64,000 nucleotides of DNA from Arabidopsis thaliana (Eukaryota > Streptophyta > Magnoliopsida > Brassicales > Brassicaceae): positions 15,935,001 through 15,999,000 of the forward strand of contig NC_003075.7 of assembly GCF_000001735.4 (NCBI RefSeq). Reading direction: 5' to 3'. Made by a program: the position numbers and the translations under genes. The stretch's first letter is position 1, and the number at the start of each line of letters is the position of its first letter. Shown here in pieces: positions 40,577 to 50,478 of the stretch. The notes below the pieces were generated by a model. It saw nothing but the letters and a program-made list of their open reading frames with translations. It was not told the origin of the DNA and made no database searches.

Positions 40577-43055
40577 TCATTTCTTCTTGAAGAGGAAGTG
40601 TGCAATCATCCACTCGTCTCCATTGTTGTATGCGAAAAGCTCAGCAAGCGCGATGAAGAAGGTTCTCCAGTAAACCGTCCACTTCACTGCTTCTTCTTTC
40701 CCATAAGTCACTTCCATTATCTCTTTTACGGCAACTATCTCCTTATCCATTCCTTTCAGCCACTCTTCACTGCAAAATGTTGTATCATAAAAGTAACAAA
40801 CATTACAAGATCATTATCATCTTCACTTGCTTTTTACAACAAATTCTTCAGAGTTTTTACCTTGTCTTTGCATAATGCGTCCCGTTAACGAGCCAATGAT
40901 CCATAATCGAAACATTTTCCTGAACAAACACCAACATATTGATATATTTGGATTGATGATAATCTACCGAGTCATACACAAGTTATAATGTATATTACTT
41001 GGAAATATAGGAGAAGATCTGCTGATGGCATTGTTCCTCCGCTGAAGAAGTGTCTTGTGATCCAGTCATCGTCATTCACATCCTATAATGAATCAACACA
41101 ATCCCAAGATTTAATTATTACCAAGAAAGCATGGTGAAGTAACTGACTAAACAAGAAGCTATCAAATTAGACATTAATTGATCCACACCTCAAAGTGGTA
41201 AGCATATGTCTTATGGCAGAGATAGTGAACAAACAGAAGACTATCTTCCTTCATCCAGTTTCCTATCTTCTTCAGTAGCTCTCCATAGTTTTTCATATGC
41301 TAATCACAATCCCAAGCCAAAGCTAAGATATAAACCTCTGATCTTTGACAGGCAAAAATATAATGAAATAAAAACCAATCCAAACCTCGAACATTTCGAT
41401 GGAGAATATCCGATCGTATGTCCCTTCATGCTCAAAAGTGCTAATATCCGCAGCAATGATTTCGACATTCTGAAGCCCGAGTTTCCTTCAAATATGACAT
41501 GTAAAACAAACCATTTTAGATTAAATTTAAGTTCCACTTACACTAGCTAGAACTTGAAGCTTATAAGATGTAATGAGAAACTTTGTTACCGGCATTTCTC
41601 ATCGATAAATGCTTTCTGCGTTTTGGAGTTGCAGATACCGGTTAACTTGCATTTGCTGTACTTGCGTGCAATGTACAAAGTCAAAGATCCCCAGCCACAT
41701 CCGATATCAAGAACACTTTGACCATCTTCCACTTTAGCTCTTTCACAAGAAAGAGCCAACATAGCTTCCCCTGCCTCTTCTAAGCTACTTGAATCGTTTG
41801 AATAGTAACAACAGCTGTATTTGATGTTTCTTCCAAGAGCATGTTCGAAGAAAGCTGTTGGTAATTCATAGTGTTGAGTCTTTGCCGTCTCGGTATTGAT
41901 AGCTATAGGCATCTTCTTTAGAGCTGAAGTATACATCATTCACAAGACATTTATAAAACATTTCTTTACATTTTGCAAATTATATTATGTGACAAACTAT
42001 AAAATGTTCTAATTATCCAAATGTATATATTTTTCATTTGAATTAGTCTTAGAGGCTTAGAGACCGGAGATCCAATTAACCCAAAAAAACTGACATCTAA
42101 TTTTTTAAAAATTATACAAATATATTAAAAGAAGAAGAAATTTTGTTTTCGTGGATCACTCGACAACAATATCTCTAAACTACTTTTTGTTTCACAGTTG
42201 TGCGGCGCTAAGAGCATCTCTAATGTTCATCTCTATATGTTTTTCTATTTTAGAATTAACTATATTTTAGATATTTTTTGCTTTAATGTAAATTTCTAAT
42301 ATATAATTTCTTTTAAAATAGAGGAGAGACATTAGATTACTTTATAGAGATATACATTATCTTTCTCCTCTATTTTAGAGTAAACTCTATTTTAAAACAT
42401 ATATTAGAGTATTTTCAACTCTATTTTTATCTTTATACTATATTTTTGTATTTATTTCAGTTCAACTTATCTATATTTTTATTTCTAAAATAAAGATCCT
42501 TATTTTTTAATATATTTAGAAGAAAATAGAAACAACTATTAGAGATGATCTTAAAGTAAAATACCTTTAAAATATAATCGACTCTAAAGTAAGAAAAAAT
42601 AGAGAAATAGACATTGGAGATGGTAAAAACGTCATGTTAAGTGTATACAGTCAAAACCCTACACAAACTATGTATGTGTAAGTGTAACAACTTGCAACAC
42701 ACACACCAGATGTTTAAAAATCGTCATAATAATCACTCAATAACACCAAAGCAAAATTAATAAAATCTGCTAGTTCTCTATAATAGCTTTGTAAACTATA
42801 ATCTCAAATAAATAAATAAAATCTAGATGTTGAAAAGGAGCAACTATATATGTTTCAGTGTCACTTACAGTCAACAAAACGGAGGAGATCGGAGAGTTGC
42901 ATCTCCGCCGTGGGTTTGTAAACGGAACGGAGACGACTGGCCAAAAGCAGACGTATGAGCCGCCTAATGACAAGATCCGGCAACAGATTCTTCTCCAACA
43001 ACGTCAAACCCGCCTTCACTGATGCACCATAAGCTACGTCAATAATCTTCTCCAT
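40577..43055 (-). CDS. SAM-dependent methyltransferase, coclaurine N-methyltransferase-like, copy 2
   Basis: The tandem paralogue of copy 1 (AT4G33120 by order), also 355 residues. Its seven exons have exactly the same lengths: 43055-42869, 41923-41590, 41485-41386, 41299-41189, 41082-40999, 40919-40861, 40769-40577. All splice phases and the SAM motif VLDIGCGWGS are conserved and no stop or frameshift is present, so both copies look functional. Differences are scattered substitutions, for example INTETAKTQ for IHTEKPKTQ, EHALGRNIKYSCCYY for ELVLGRNMKYSSCYF, and VNGTHYAKT near the C-terminus. Intron 1 is 945 bp against 534 bp in copy 1 because of a MITE insertion. The substrate is unknown. 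Confidence 0.93.
42212..42623. mobile_element. 412-bp MITE in intron 1 of methyltransferase copy 2
   Basis: The element is AT-rich with imperfect terminal inverted repeats. GAGCATCTCTAATGTTCATC at the left end pairs with the reverse complement of the right end, CCATCTCCAATGTCTATTTC. It is flanked by TAA on both sides (42209-42211 and 42624-42626). Copy 1 has a single TAA at the equivalent site (GGCGCTAAAGCCGTCATG near 39114-39131), the empty site. There is no coding capacity. A 3-bp TAA target duplication points to a PIF/Harbinger (Tourist-like) non-autonomous element; that class is inference. Confidence 0.85.
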
Positions 43056-44436
43056 CACTGATGCGCCTTCCTTTTTTTTTTTGTCTGTTGAGTGTTTTTT
43101 CCCTAAGGTACGATCTTAATAAGTGTAACGTTAAACATATAAATAGAGAGAGACGTAAATTAAATAACAAGAAAACCAAACTCGTGGCTTTATTTCTTAA
43201 TTCAACGTTCAGCCCACTAAGGATTGTTAATTACCTGTATTATCTTATTCTTTTGTTCGACACTTCCATGTGACCTGGTTTTAAAGATTCCAAAAACATA
43301 CTATATATCGCTACTAATTATAACTTTTTTAAATATAATTTATACTACCATATATAAATTTTAACAATAAAACTTTAACAAAACCTTATCTTATCTTTTT
43401 AGTCCGTGCTTATAATCGGATATCACCATTTTGCTAAGCCAAAAAATTTGGAACAGGGCCGATTTAGGACATTAATGGGCTTTCAAAAATATTTTAGGAC
43501 TTTGACTAACAAAATAGATAAAAGTTATTAATTTATATTATAATAATATAATCGGTAAACTACTGATTAAAAGACATAATAAGGCCCCAAAAACCAACTG
43601 TAATTAAAATTTAAAACCAACTCTTCAGTTTTAATTCCGGATGACAACTACACACTACTTCTTATTCTAAATTAACAATCATTTGTCAATTATCAGCACT
43701 TTCTTTGTTAATATTTTCAATGCAGCAATCACAATCTTCAGGTGTAATTTTATATTTTGGACAGGCCATAGTGTTTATCCATTAAGGCTCAATATAATTA
43801 TAAACCTAACGCCTCACATTATCATTCTTTTAATTTAATCGGTAGTTAACCGATCATAATATAGATTAATTACTTTTATATCTTCTGTTAGTCCAATTGT
43901 AATTACAAAACCTACTCTTTAAGTTCTTAAAAATTTAGTTCCGGATGGCAACTACTAGTTCATGTTCTAATCAACAAGCATTAGTCCATTATCAACAGTT
44001 TCTTTGTTAATATTTTCAATGCAACAATTGTATGGTTGTTACAAATTTTAATAAGGTTATGATAAACTAATAGAGGAACCAAAAAATTAAAAATCTTACG
44101 TAATTTACTTTAAATCCAAGGGAGATGACTTTAACTTATACAACCAATAATCCCCTTAGTGATTATAAGCCTACCACAATGGATTCTATGCTTAGATGCA
44201 GAATACAATTAAGCTCCTCACTGCAGCTCCTCCTGCAGGGCATAACCCGTCCTATCAACCTTACCCCTTAGTGTATCTTTCTAAGATCTCAGAGTTCTTA
44301 TTGAATAGATGCTCAGGGACCAGCTCGGTGAGTCTGAAAGGTGATTCTAAAATTAGAGGAGAAAGAGTTTGCCCATGGGTTGATCTCTCCAGCCAATATG
44401 GCTATCCCTAAGATCACATAATAACTCTTTGCTTCT
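43056..44436. other. Promoter of methyltransferase 2 and intergenic DNA up to the zipper gene
   Basis: Contains promoter block copies B (about 43548-43735) and C (about 43830-44035; palindrome at 43839-43853). To the right is DNA that includes the 3' end of the zipper-protein gene. A 71-codon plus-strand ORF at 44196-44411 has no supporting motif and was not called. Confidence 0.45.
43830..44035. repeat. Promoter block, copy C of three
   Basis: Repeats the palindrome and TTCCGGATGGCAACTA segment of block A. It continues with TTTCTTTGTTAATATTTTCAATGCA, shared with block B at about 43690-43725, in a truncated extra copy not followed by a methyltransferase gene. Confidence 0.7.
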
Positions 44437-45655
44437 TCATTCTACTTGCAAAGCTTCACTATCCAAAGAATCCACTTGTTTACTCTCTCTTTTCCTCGTC
44501 ACCTGTCAAACCAGAAGGAATTATCTGTTTAGAAACTAGAACAAAAGAAGGCAGAAAACTTTGTAAAGAGAGTCATACCGACTTGTTAGGGAAATTTTGA
44601 GCATTAGTGAACTTTGAAGGAGCAGAATAATGAGACTTCTTTTGTAGAATCTCAGAGAGACGCCGCTCGTTTTTCTCTTGCCTAAGTAGATATCTCAAGG
44701 AAACTGATTCTTGCTCAAGCTTTGACACCGTGATTTCCAATATTGCTAAGCTATCCAAAAGCTCCTGTGCCTGAAAAAAATCTCTATAAAGTTATTAAAG
44801 AAACTCAATAGCAAAAACAACAAATAAGATTTTTATATGTCGGAGAAAGAGGATTGAGTACCTTATCAGGAAGTTCACAAGGCGAATCCATAAACGGTGA
44901 ACTAGAATGCTCAACTGCGCTAGTTAGAGCTAACCGTAAGTTAATCTCCTCTTGTAACTGCTGCTGCAATCTCTTAATCTGTATCATCATCCCAAATATC
45001 ATTAACCATTACCATTAGCAGTAGTAGTACAAACTTTTCAGTGGTTTCTTAAATGTGACTTAGTTCTATAAATAAGTACGACAAAGAGAAGCAAGTGAGG
45101 GATCTGAGTGACTTACATCTTGTTCAAGCTCACATTTGTACCATAGTTTGGTCTTTCCATCAAATCTACCACTAGTTTGATCAATCATCTTGCTTTCCTG
45201 CTTCCAAAAAAAAAACAAAAATGCAATTTCAAAACCTTTGGCGTGACCATAACCCCCTCAAAACCCTAGATTTACTAAATACATTCCAAGAAATCAGATA
45301 AGAATAAAAGGCAGAGATATATGAGAGAGAGAAAGAGGTACATTACATCGAGATCAGGAAAAAACAAAGAGCCATCACCAGAAGAGTAAGATCTTCTCGA
45401 GAATGTACCAGTCTTCTTCAGATATCTCCGGATCGAGCTTCCCCTGTATCAGAAAACATCAGCAAACCAAAAAAACAAAACAAATCGGGAGCATAGAGAG
45501 AAGGAAGAAGAAGTATAGATTTAGAGAGAGTATATATACCAATTGATGGGAAGACGAAAAGTGGCATTTCCGAAGGTGCGATCGGTGCTAGGAGAAGAAG
45601 AAGAGGAAGCAAGGTTTTGATCTTCATGAAGAGCTTCGGCTTTGATACAGAGCAT
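44437..45655 (-). CDS. MIP1-type leucine-zipper protein without DUF547
   Basis: Six exons (45655-45540, 45443-45347, 45197-45117, 44978-44862, 44770-44579, 44502-44437) give 222 residues; AT4G33130 by order. Exons 4 and 5 encode a long heptad coiled coil, IKRLQQQLQEEINLRLALTSAVEHSS, then AQELLDSLAILEITVSKLEQESVSLRYLLRQEK. This matches the leucine-zipper domain first described in the ternary complex factor MIP1. In plants that domain usually precedes a C-terminal DUF547 of about 130 residues. Here the protein ends after a short basic/polar tail and no DUF547-like frame follows. It could act as a dimerisation or adaptor protein. Function is not known. Confidence 0.85.
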
Positions 45656-46628
45656 CGTTTGTCACGGAGCAGAGAAGAAGAAGAAAGACTCTGAAGAAAG
45701 AAAGGTTCCAACTTTGAGGTTTTTTTATTATTGTATTGAAGACAGAAGAGTTTGGTTGGGTTCTCTCACTGCTCACACTTCACTCTCTTTCCTTTTTTTG
45801 GTCTGTCGCTTTTATGATTTTGTAACATAAAATTATAAGTAGAAAAAAGCTGAAAAGGGAAACGAAGGAATTTATTCGTGTCTCACACAATTTGACTAGG
45901 TGCTCCTCATTTTCATAATTTCATTTTACACACTTTTTTTTTTGGTCAAACATTTACATTGTCTCTATATTTTCTAGTAGTATATTATTTAATAGAAAAA
46001 GAGAAGAAATTTCGGTTTCATATTATTGCTTTTCATTTCATTATATTCCATTTCGGTATTTATTTTTCCATAAATTACGAAAAATGCTTCATGTGTTTTT
46101 GAGGACTCAATGTATCATGTGTAGGGTAAATGATGACGCAGATAAACAAACAGTGGAATATCTAACTTTAACATGTTCTTTTTCTGAATCGGACTCAAAA
46201 GAAAGACCTGATTGCAACATATGAGTCACACACTCACATAGAGAAAAAGATTCCAATCGTATCAAAGAGTGAACCGTATTATGGTTTAGTCAATTTGACA
46301 CAAAACCGGATCAACCCAATCGAACCAGCCTCAATGACAATTTTGGGACCGACTTTTAAAGACGTGTGTCTCTTTATTGTCGCCGTTCAATTGGTAAGAG
46401 GCCACGGCGTAATCGTAGGACGACGACGAAACATATTTTTCTTTAGTGTTTATTTTATTTTTGTGTTGGGTTTCAGTTTCAAAGAGTCCCACCAATGACC
46501 AAAAAGTGCTCCAATGCATGATTATTACGTTGGAGCCTCTTCGATAGAGAGATTTTTGCTTTCTCAATTTATTATTTTTTGTGTCTCTCTCTCGCCCGAT
46601 TTGGAGTTTTTAGGGTTTGATTTTTGTA
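45656..46628. other. Divergent intergenic region, zipper gene/HAD gene
   Basis: Contains both promoters. A few T/A-rich ORF shadows occur, but no gene is supported. Confidence 0.4.
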
Positions 46629-46634
46629 ATGTGA
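46629..46634 (+). promoter_or_regulatory. Start-stop uORF (ATG-TGA) before the HAD gene
   Basis: An ATG directly followed by TGA lies in the leader, 13 nt upstream of the main ATG at 46648. Minimal start-stop uORFs can stall or recycle ribosomes; the AUG-UAA elements of NIP5;1 mediate boron control. A role here is inference. Confidence 0.6.
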
Positions 46635-46647
46635 GAAAGGTTTCGTT

Positions 46648-49135
46648 ATGTTAAAGAGGCACTCTATCGCCATTCTCTCCAGAATCGCAAGCTTCGATTC
46701 CCATAAAACCCTTATGTCTTCCTTTACCGATCCCCTTTTTCTGCGATCGCTTTACTCTCCTCGATCCATCGCCATCAGATTTCATGGAGATTTTGCTCAT
46801 AGACTCTACAATCCCATTCAAATTTACAACAACAACAACAACAACAGTGGCTCTTGTAATGGTTTGTTCAAGGTTAAAGGTGGAGGAGGAAAGCCGAAAG
46901 GATTCACCTTGCGAAGTTGTTTTGATTCTCATAAGAAACCTGATCAAAAGGCTCGAGCTTTAACTCAACATCGCCGCTTTCTCCATGATCTGGGATCTGG
47001 GCCTAGTGAAGAACGCGCCGCTGCCGGAACTACCGACCTTGCCGATGGCCGTGGTGCATATCTGCGTACGAGGTTTCAAGGAAATGATAAGATTGTTGTG
47101 GCTGTTGACATAGATGAGGGTATGTTCTTTTAGTGTGATGTTTACAGGTTTGAAATGTCTTTGGGGAGATATCGTTTTATATGTTTTGTTGACTTGTTGA
47201 ACTGTTGAATAGGTTCTAGAAAAGTTTAGAGTCAAAGAGTAATATAAATCATTAGCTGGGAAGTAGCTAAACATTCTGGATGGTATGTAGAGCCCATGCA
47301 ATTGGGAAGATAGATCCCTGATTTGAGTAAAATATGTCTACTGATTCGAATCTGCGTAACTATACAATTGAATTTGCTAGTTTTAGACCAGGAACTATGT
47401 TGAACTGTTTCTTTAAAAAGGATTCCTTTTCATATGATGTGTGTTGAATAGTTTGGATTCTGTTTCCAACTCTAGTCTCAGTATTGTCTTGGTTAGATGG
47501 CTGATGCAAATGTTTAAGTTGCTTTGTTTTGCCGATACCCTCTATTCCTTTTCTTTCTTATATTGAGATCATATATTCTGTCTCTTCATTGAGCCATTAA
47601 TTTAAGCATGCTTCATCATTTGGTCTTTTTATGTACGCAGTTCTTGGAAACTTTGTCTCGGCCCTTAACAGATTCATTGCGGACCGCTATTTGTCGAACC
47701 ATTCAGTCTCAGAATACCATGTCTATGAGTTCTTCAAGGTATGAAGTCTAAGCTTCTTCTTGAACTTACATGAGAAACAAATTTTGCCTCTTCTTGCTCA
47801 ACATGGAGGAATACCCTTTTGCTTTTAGCTGCTGGATTGTTTAGTTTTCTACTTCTAGGACCTCACATGCTTGGTTGAATGATTAAAATACTGAGTTAGC
47901 TTGGAATACGCCCTTTTAGGATAAGTTTGTATACTAGGTTGACAATTTTTAGTTGCTATCTTTAGCTTATGATAAGTAATGTTGTTCTTTGCCTCACTTA
48001 TATAGCTCATTATACTGCCTGACACATGTTTACCTTCTATGTAAAAGTATTTTGAAACCCCATTGCTTTTAGAAATTTGAGTTGGTGAGGAAGTTTTCGT
48101 AAAGGTCTGCTACAATTTTTCTGTTACACTGATGTTTTCAAGCTATCACCAAAACATATTAAACTCAGGAGCTCCTCTTGCAATCAGGGTTTTGCGTTGC
48201 CTGTTACAATACAGATCTAACGTTGCTGGCTTCCCATTACAGATTTCTTGTTTATGATTTGCCCTTAAACTTGTGTCTTTTTTTTTGTGGCAGATATGGA
48301 ACTGCTCTCGCAACGAAGGTATTTTCCCTCGCTTACTTGCAACTATGCATTAATTAAGGGACCAGCTGATCGCTCTAAAGAATTTTTGTGCATTCACAAC
48401 TTTGGTGGATAAATTGAGACTAATGGGATATTAACTTTCTTGTTCTGCAGCCGACTTACGTGTTCATGAATTCTTTAAGACATCATATTTCAAGAAAGGG
48501 ATCCATCCTCTTCCAGGTGCCCATAAGACTCTTCACAAGCTATCAAAATATTGCGACATGTCAGTTGTGACGTAAGTGGCTTAGGTTGTGATCTTCTCGT
48601 TGTTGAACGTTTCAAATTACCAGTTAGTTCTATAAAGTATAAACCGTATTTGAGTGGTTTTAATATCATTGGATAGGTCCCGGCAGAATGCGATAAAGGA
48701 GCACACACTTGAGTGGATCGAGATACATTTCCCGGGACTATTTAAACAGATTCATTTTGGGAACCATTTTGCTCTTCATGGAGAGTCTAGACCAAAGTCT
48801 GAAATCTGCAGGTGCATACAAAATCAACTGATGAATCTGACACATTGGCAATATTCTACTTGAAAACTAACAAAACACCACTTTCATATGATTTGATGGG
48901 CTAATCCAAGCATTGTAACTGCAGATCATTTGGAGCAGAGATATTGATTGACGATAACCCAAGATATGCCGAGGAATGCGCTAACATTGGAATGAAGGTT
49001 CTCCTCTTTGACTATGAAAATTCATACCCTTGGTCTAAGACAGAGTCTGTGGATCGGCATCCTTTGGTGACTAGAGTTCATAATTGGGAAGAGGTGGAGC
49101 AGCAGATTCTCTCATTGGCAGTGTCAAAGTGTTAA
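46648..49135 (+). CDS. HAD-superfamily-like protein, probably organellar
   Basis: Six exons (46648-47119, 47641-47738, 48294-48318, 48451-48571, 48677-48811, 48925-49135) give 353 residues; AT4G33140 by order. The N-terminal 110 or so residues are rich in Arg, Ser and His with an Asn run from an (AAC)n tract, consistent with a mitochondrial or plastid targeting extension. HAD motif I is split over the first intron: VVAVDIDEVLG, with the DxDx(V) nucleophile pair. The C-terminal motif EILIDDNPRYAEEC supplies the acidic Asp pair of motif IV. A 5'-nucleotidase or related phosphatase activity is plausible, but the substrate is unknown. A start-stop uORF precedes the start codon. Confidence 0.88.
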
Positions 49136-49743
49136 ATATTTTCTGCAACAAGAAATGTTATTTTGCCAGTGCAGAATTATAGTATTGTACAAACTTGATG
49201 GGAGAAATAAGTAGCAAACAGAGATGGAATTAGCTTTAATTGTCCCTTTTTAGCATCATTTCAATCTATTTTTTTTTATAATTTAGTTTTGTTGTTGCAA
49301 ATACATTTGATCTGATGTATATAAATTAAATAAAGTTTTTATTTCAAATTCATTTTGGTTTTCAAGTCAGTTATTCTCATAGGAAAAGAATAAACAGTTA
49401 TATTTTCATATTTTGTTGGTTATATTTGGATCGATTAGTTACTAGGAAATTTCAAATTTGATATAATTACCTCTGCAAAATGTATAAATTTACAGATGTT
49501 CAAACTAACTACTAAGTCGTATATTTACTAGGAAAGTGACCAAGATAGATTATTGTTTGCTTAATAGAAGTAGTCTTAACTCTTAAGAGATACTCGGAGT
49601 AACTCAACGTATGTAAAAGTCAAAAAGAAGCAGAAGACAAATCATAAAAAGAGATAATTATCATTTATTTAAAGATAACGATTATTCGTAGGAGCATAAA
49701 CAAACAAGTGTTTATGTCTTTAAGCACAACTAAAACACTCTTT
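49136..49743. other. Convergent intergenic region, HAD gene/small gene
   Basis: 3' UTRs and AT-rich DNA. Nothing else supported. Confidence 0.4.
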
Positions 49744-49938
49744 TCACTTATTTGCCTTCTCCTTGGCATGAAGATTGTCAAAATAAGCCTTAGAGTTGGC
49801 CTCAAAAGCAGCTCTAGGGATCTGCGCAGAACCTCCAGAACCGGGCGCAACCATATTGCCTGCACCAGGAGCAGTGCCACTGCTTGAACCGCTGCTCTGA
49901 GCTACCGAACTAGCTTTTGCGCTGACATTCTTGTCCAT
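49744..49938 (-). CDS. Small Gly/Ser/Ala-rich protein, 64 aa
   Basis: An intronless 64-codon gene. The N-terminal half is a low-complexity Ser/Gly/Ala stretch. The C-terminal half, with PRAAFEANSKAYFDNLHAKEKANK, is compact and charged, and looks like a conserved motif of small uncharacterised plant proteins. No signal peptide or membrane segment is present. The start context (TAAAATGG) is good. I do not recognise a function. The coding call rests on composition, the defined C-terminal motif and the absence of any competing feature. Confidence 0.65.
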   Translation of the reverse strand: MDKNVSAKASSVAQSSGSSSGTAPGAGNMVAPGSGGSAQIPRAAFEANSKAYFDNLHAKEKANK

Positions 49939-50478
49939 TTTACGTTTTAACTCTTGAAAATGTGAGCTTGTTTAGAGTGAGTTTAAGACTAGATTATTTT
50001 TTGATTGGTAGTGAGAACAAATGTGGTGGAGAGGTGGGATGATTTTATAGATGAGATTTGTTCAAATGAGTCAAATTAACAATTCCCAAGGTATCACCAT
50101 TTTGGTATAATATCATATCGTGAAGAGCAATTTAGTTAATTGCAAGGGAAATTGGAAAAGGGCAAGTGACTGTCTTGGAAAGCTACTTGGAATAACGTTT
50201 AGTAATTATTTTTGTTTATTCACTTTTTAAATTACTCCAGTTTGTATGCTACACATGATCACTTACTAGACATCTGACATCAATTGATATTTGTGGACAC
50301 GACTTCTTCTGTACAACATAACATATAGTACATATAAACATATAGATACTCGTCACCCAAGGATCGAGGCTTATCTTCTTCCTTCTTCTTCTTTTTTTGC
50401 TGGTCTAATGTCTCTGTCTTCTTCAGCTTTGTCTCCAACTCCAAGTTATAGAGAGAAACAATATACAGAGTTCTTTGA
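49939..50478. other. Intergenic, small gene/LKR-SDH
   Basis: Holds the promoter of the small gene and the 3' UTR of LKR/SDH. No other feature. Confidence 0.4.

Larger units (their letters stand above)
37278..44040. repeat. Tandem duplication containing the two methyltransferase genes
   Basis: Unit A starts at about 37278, inside the last exon of the twin-CX9C gene. Unit B starts at about 40345 with the same sequence, so the offset at the left end is 3,067 bp. Homology continues through the 3' UTR, all seven exons and introns and the promoter, to about 40140 in A and 43735 in B. The offset between the start codons is 3,524 bp; the difference is mostly the 412-bp element in intron 1 of copy 2. 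A third, partial copy of the promoter block lies at about 43830-44035. Confidence 0.9.

Noticed and set aside
44196..44411. 71-codon plus-strand ORF
   Set aside because: Lies downstream of the zipper gene on the opposite strand, has no recognisable motif, and I could not read a DUF547 relic from it on either strand.
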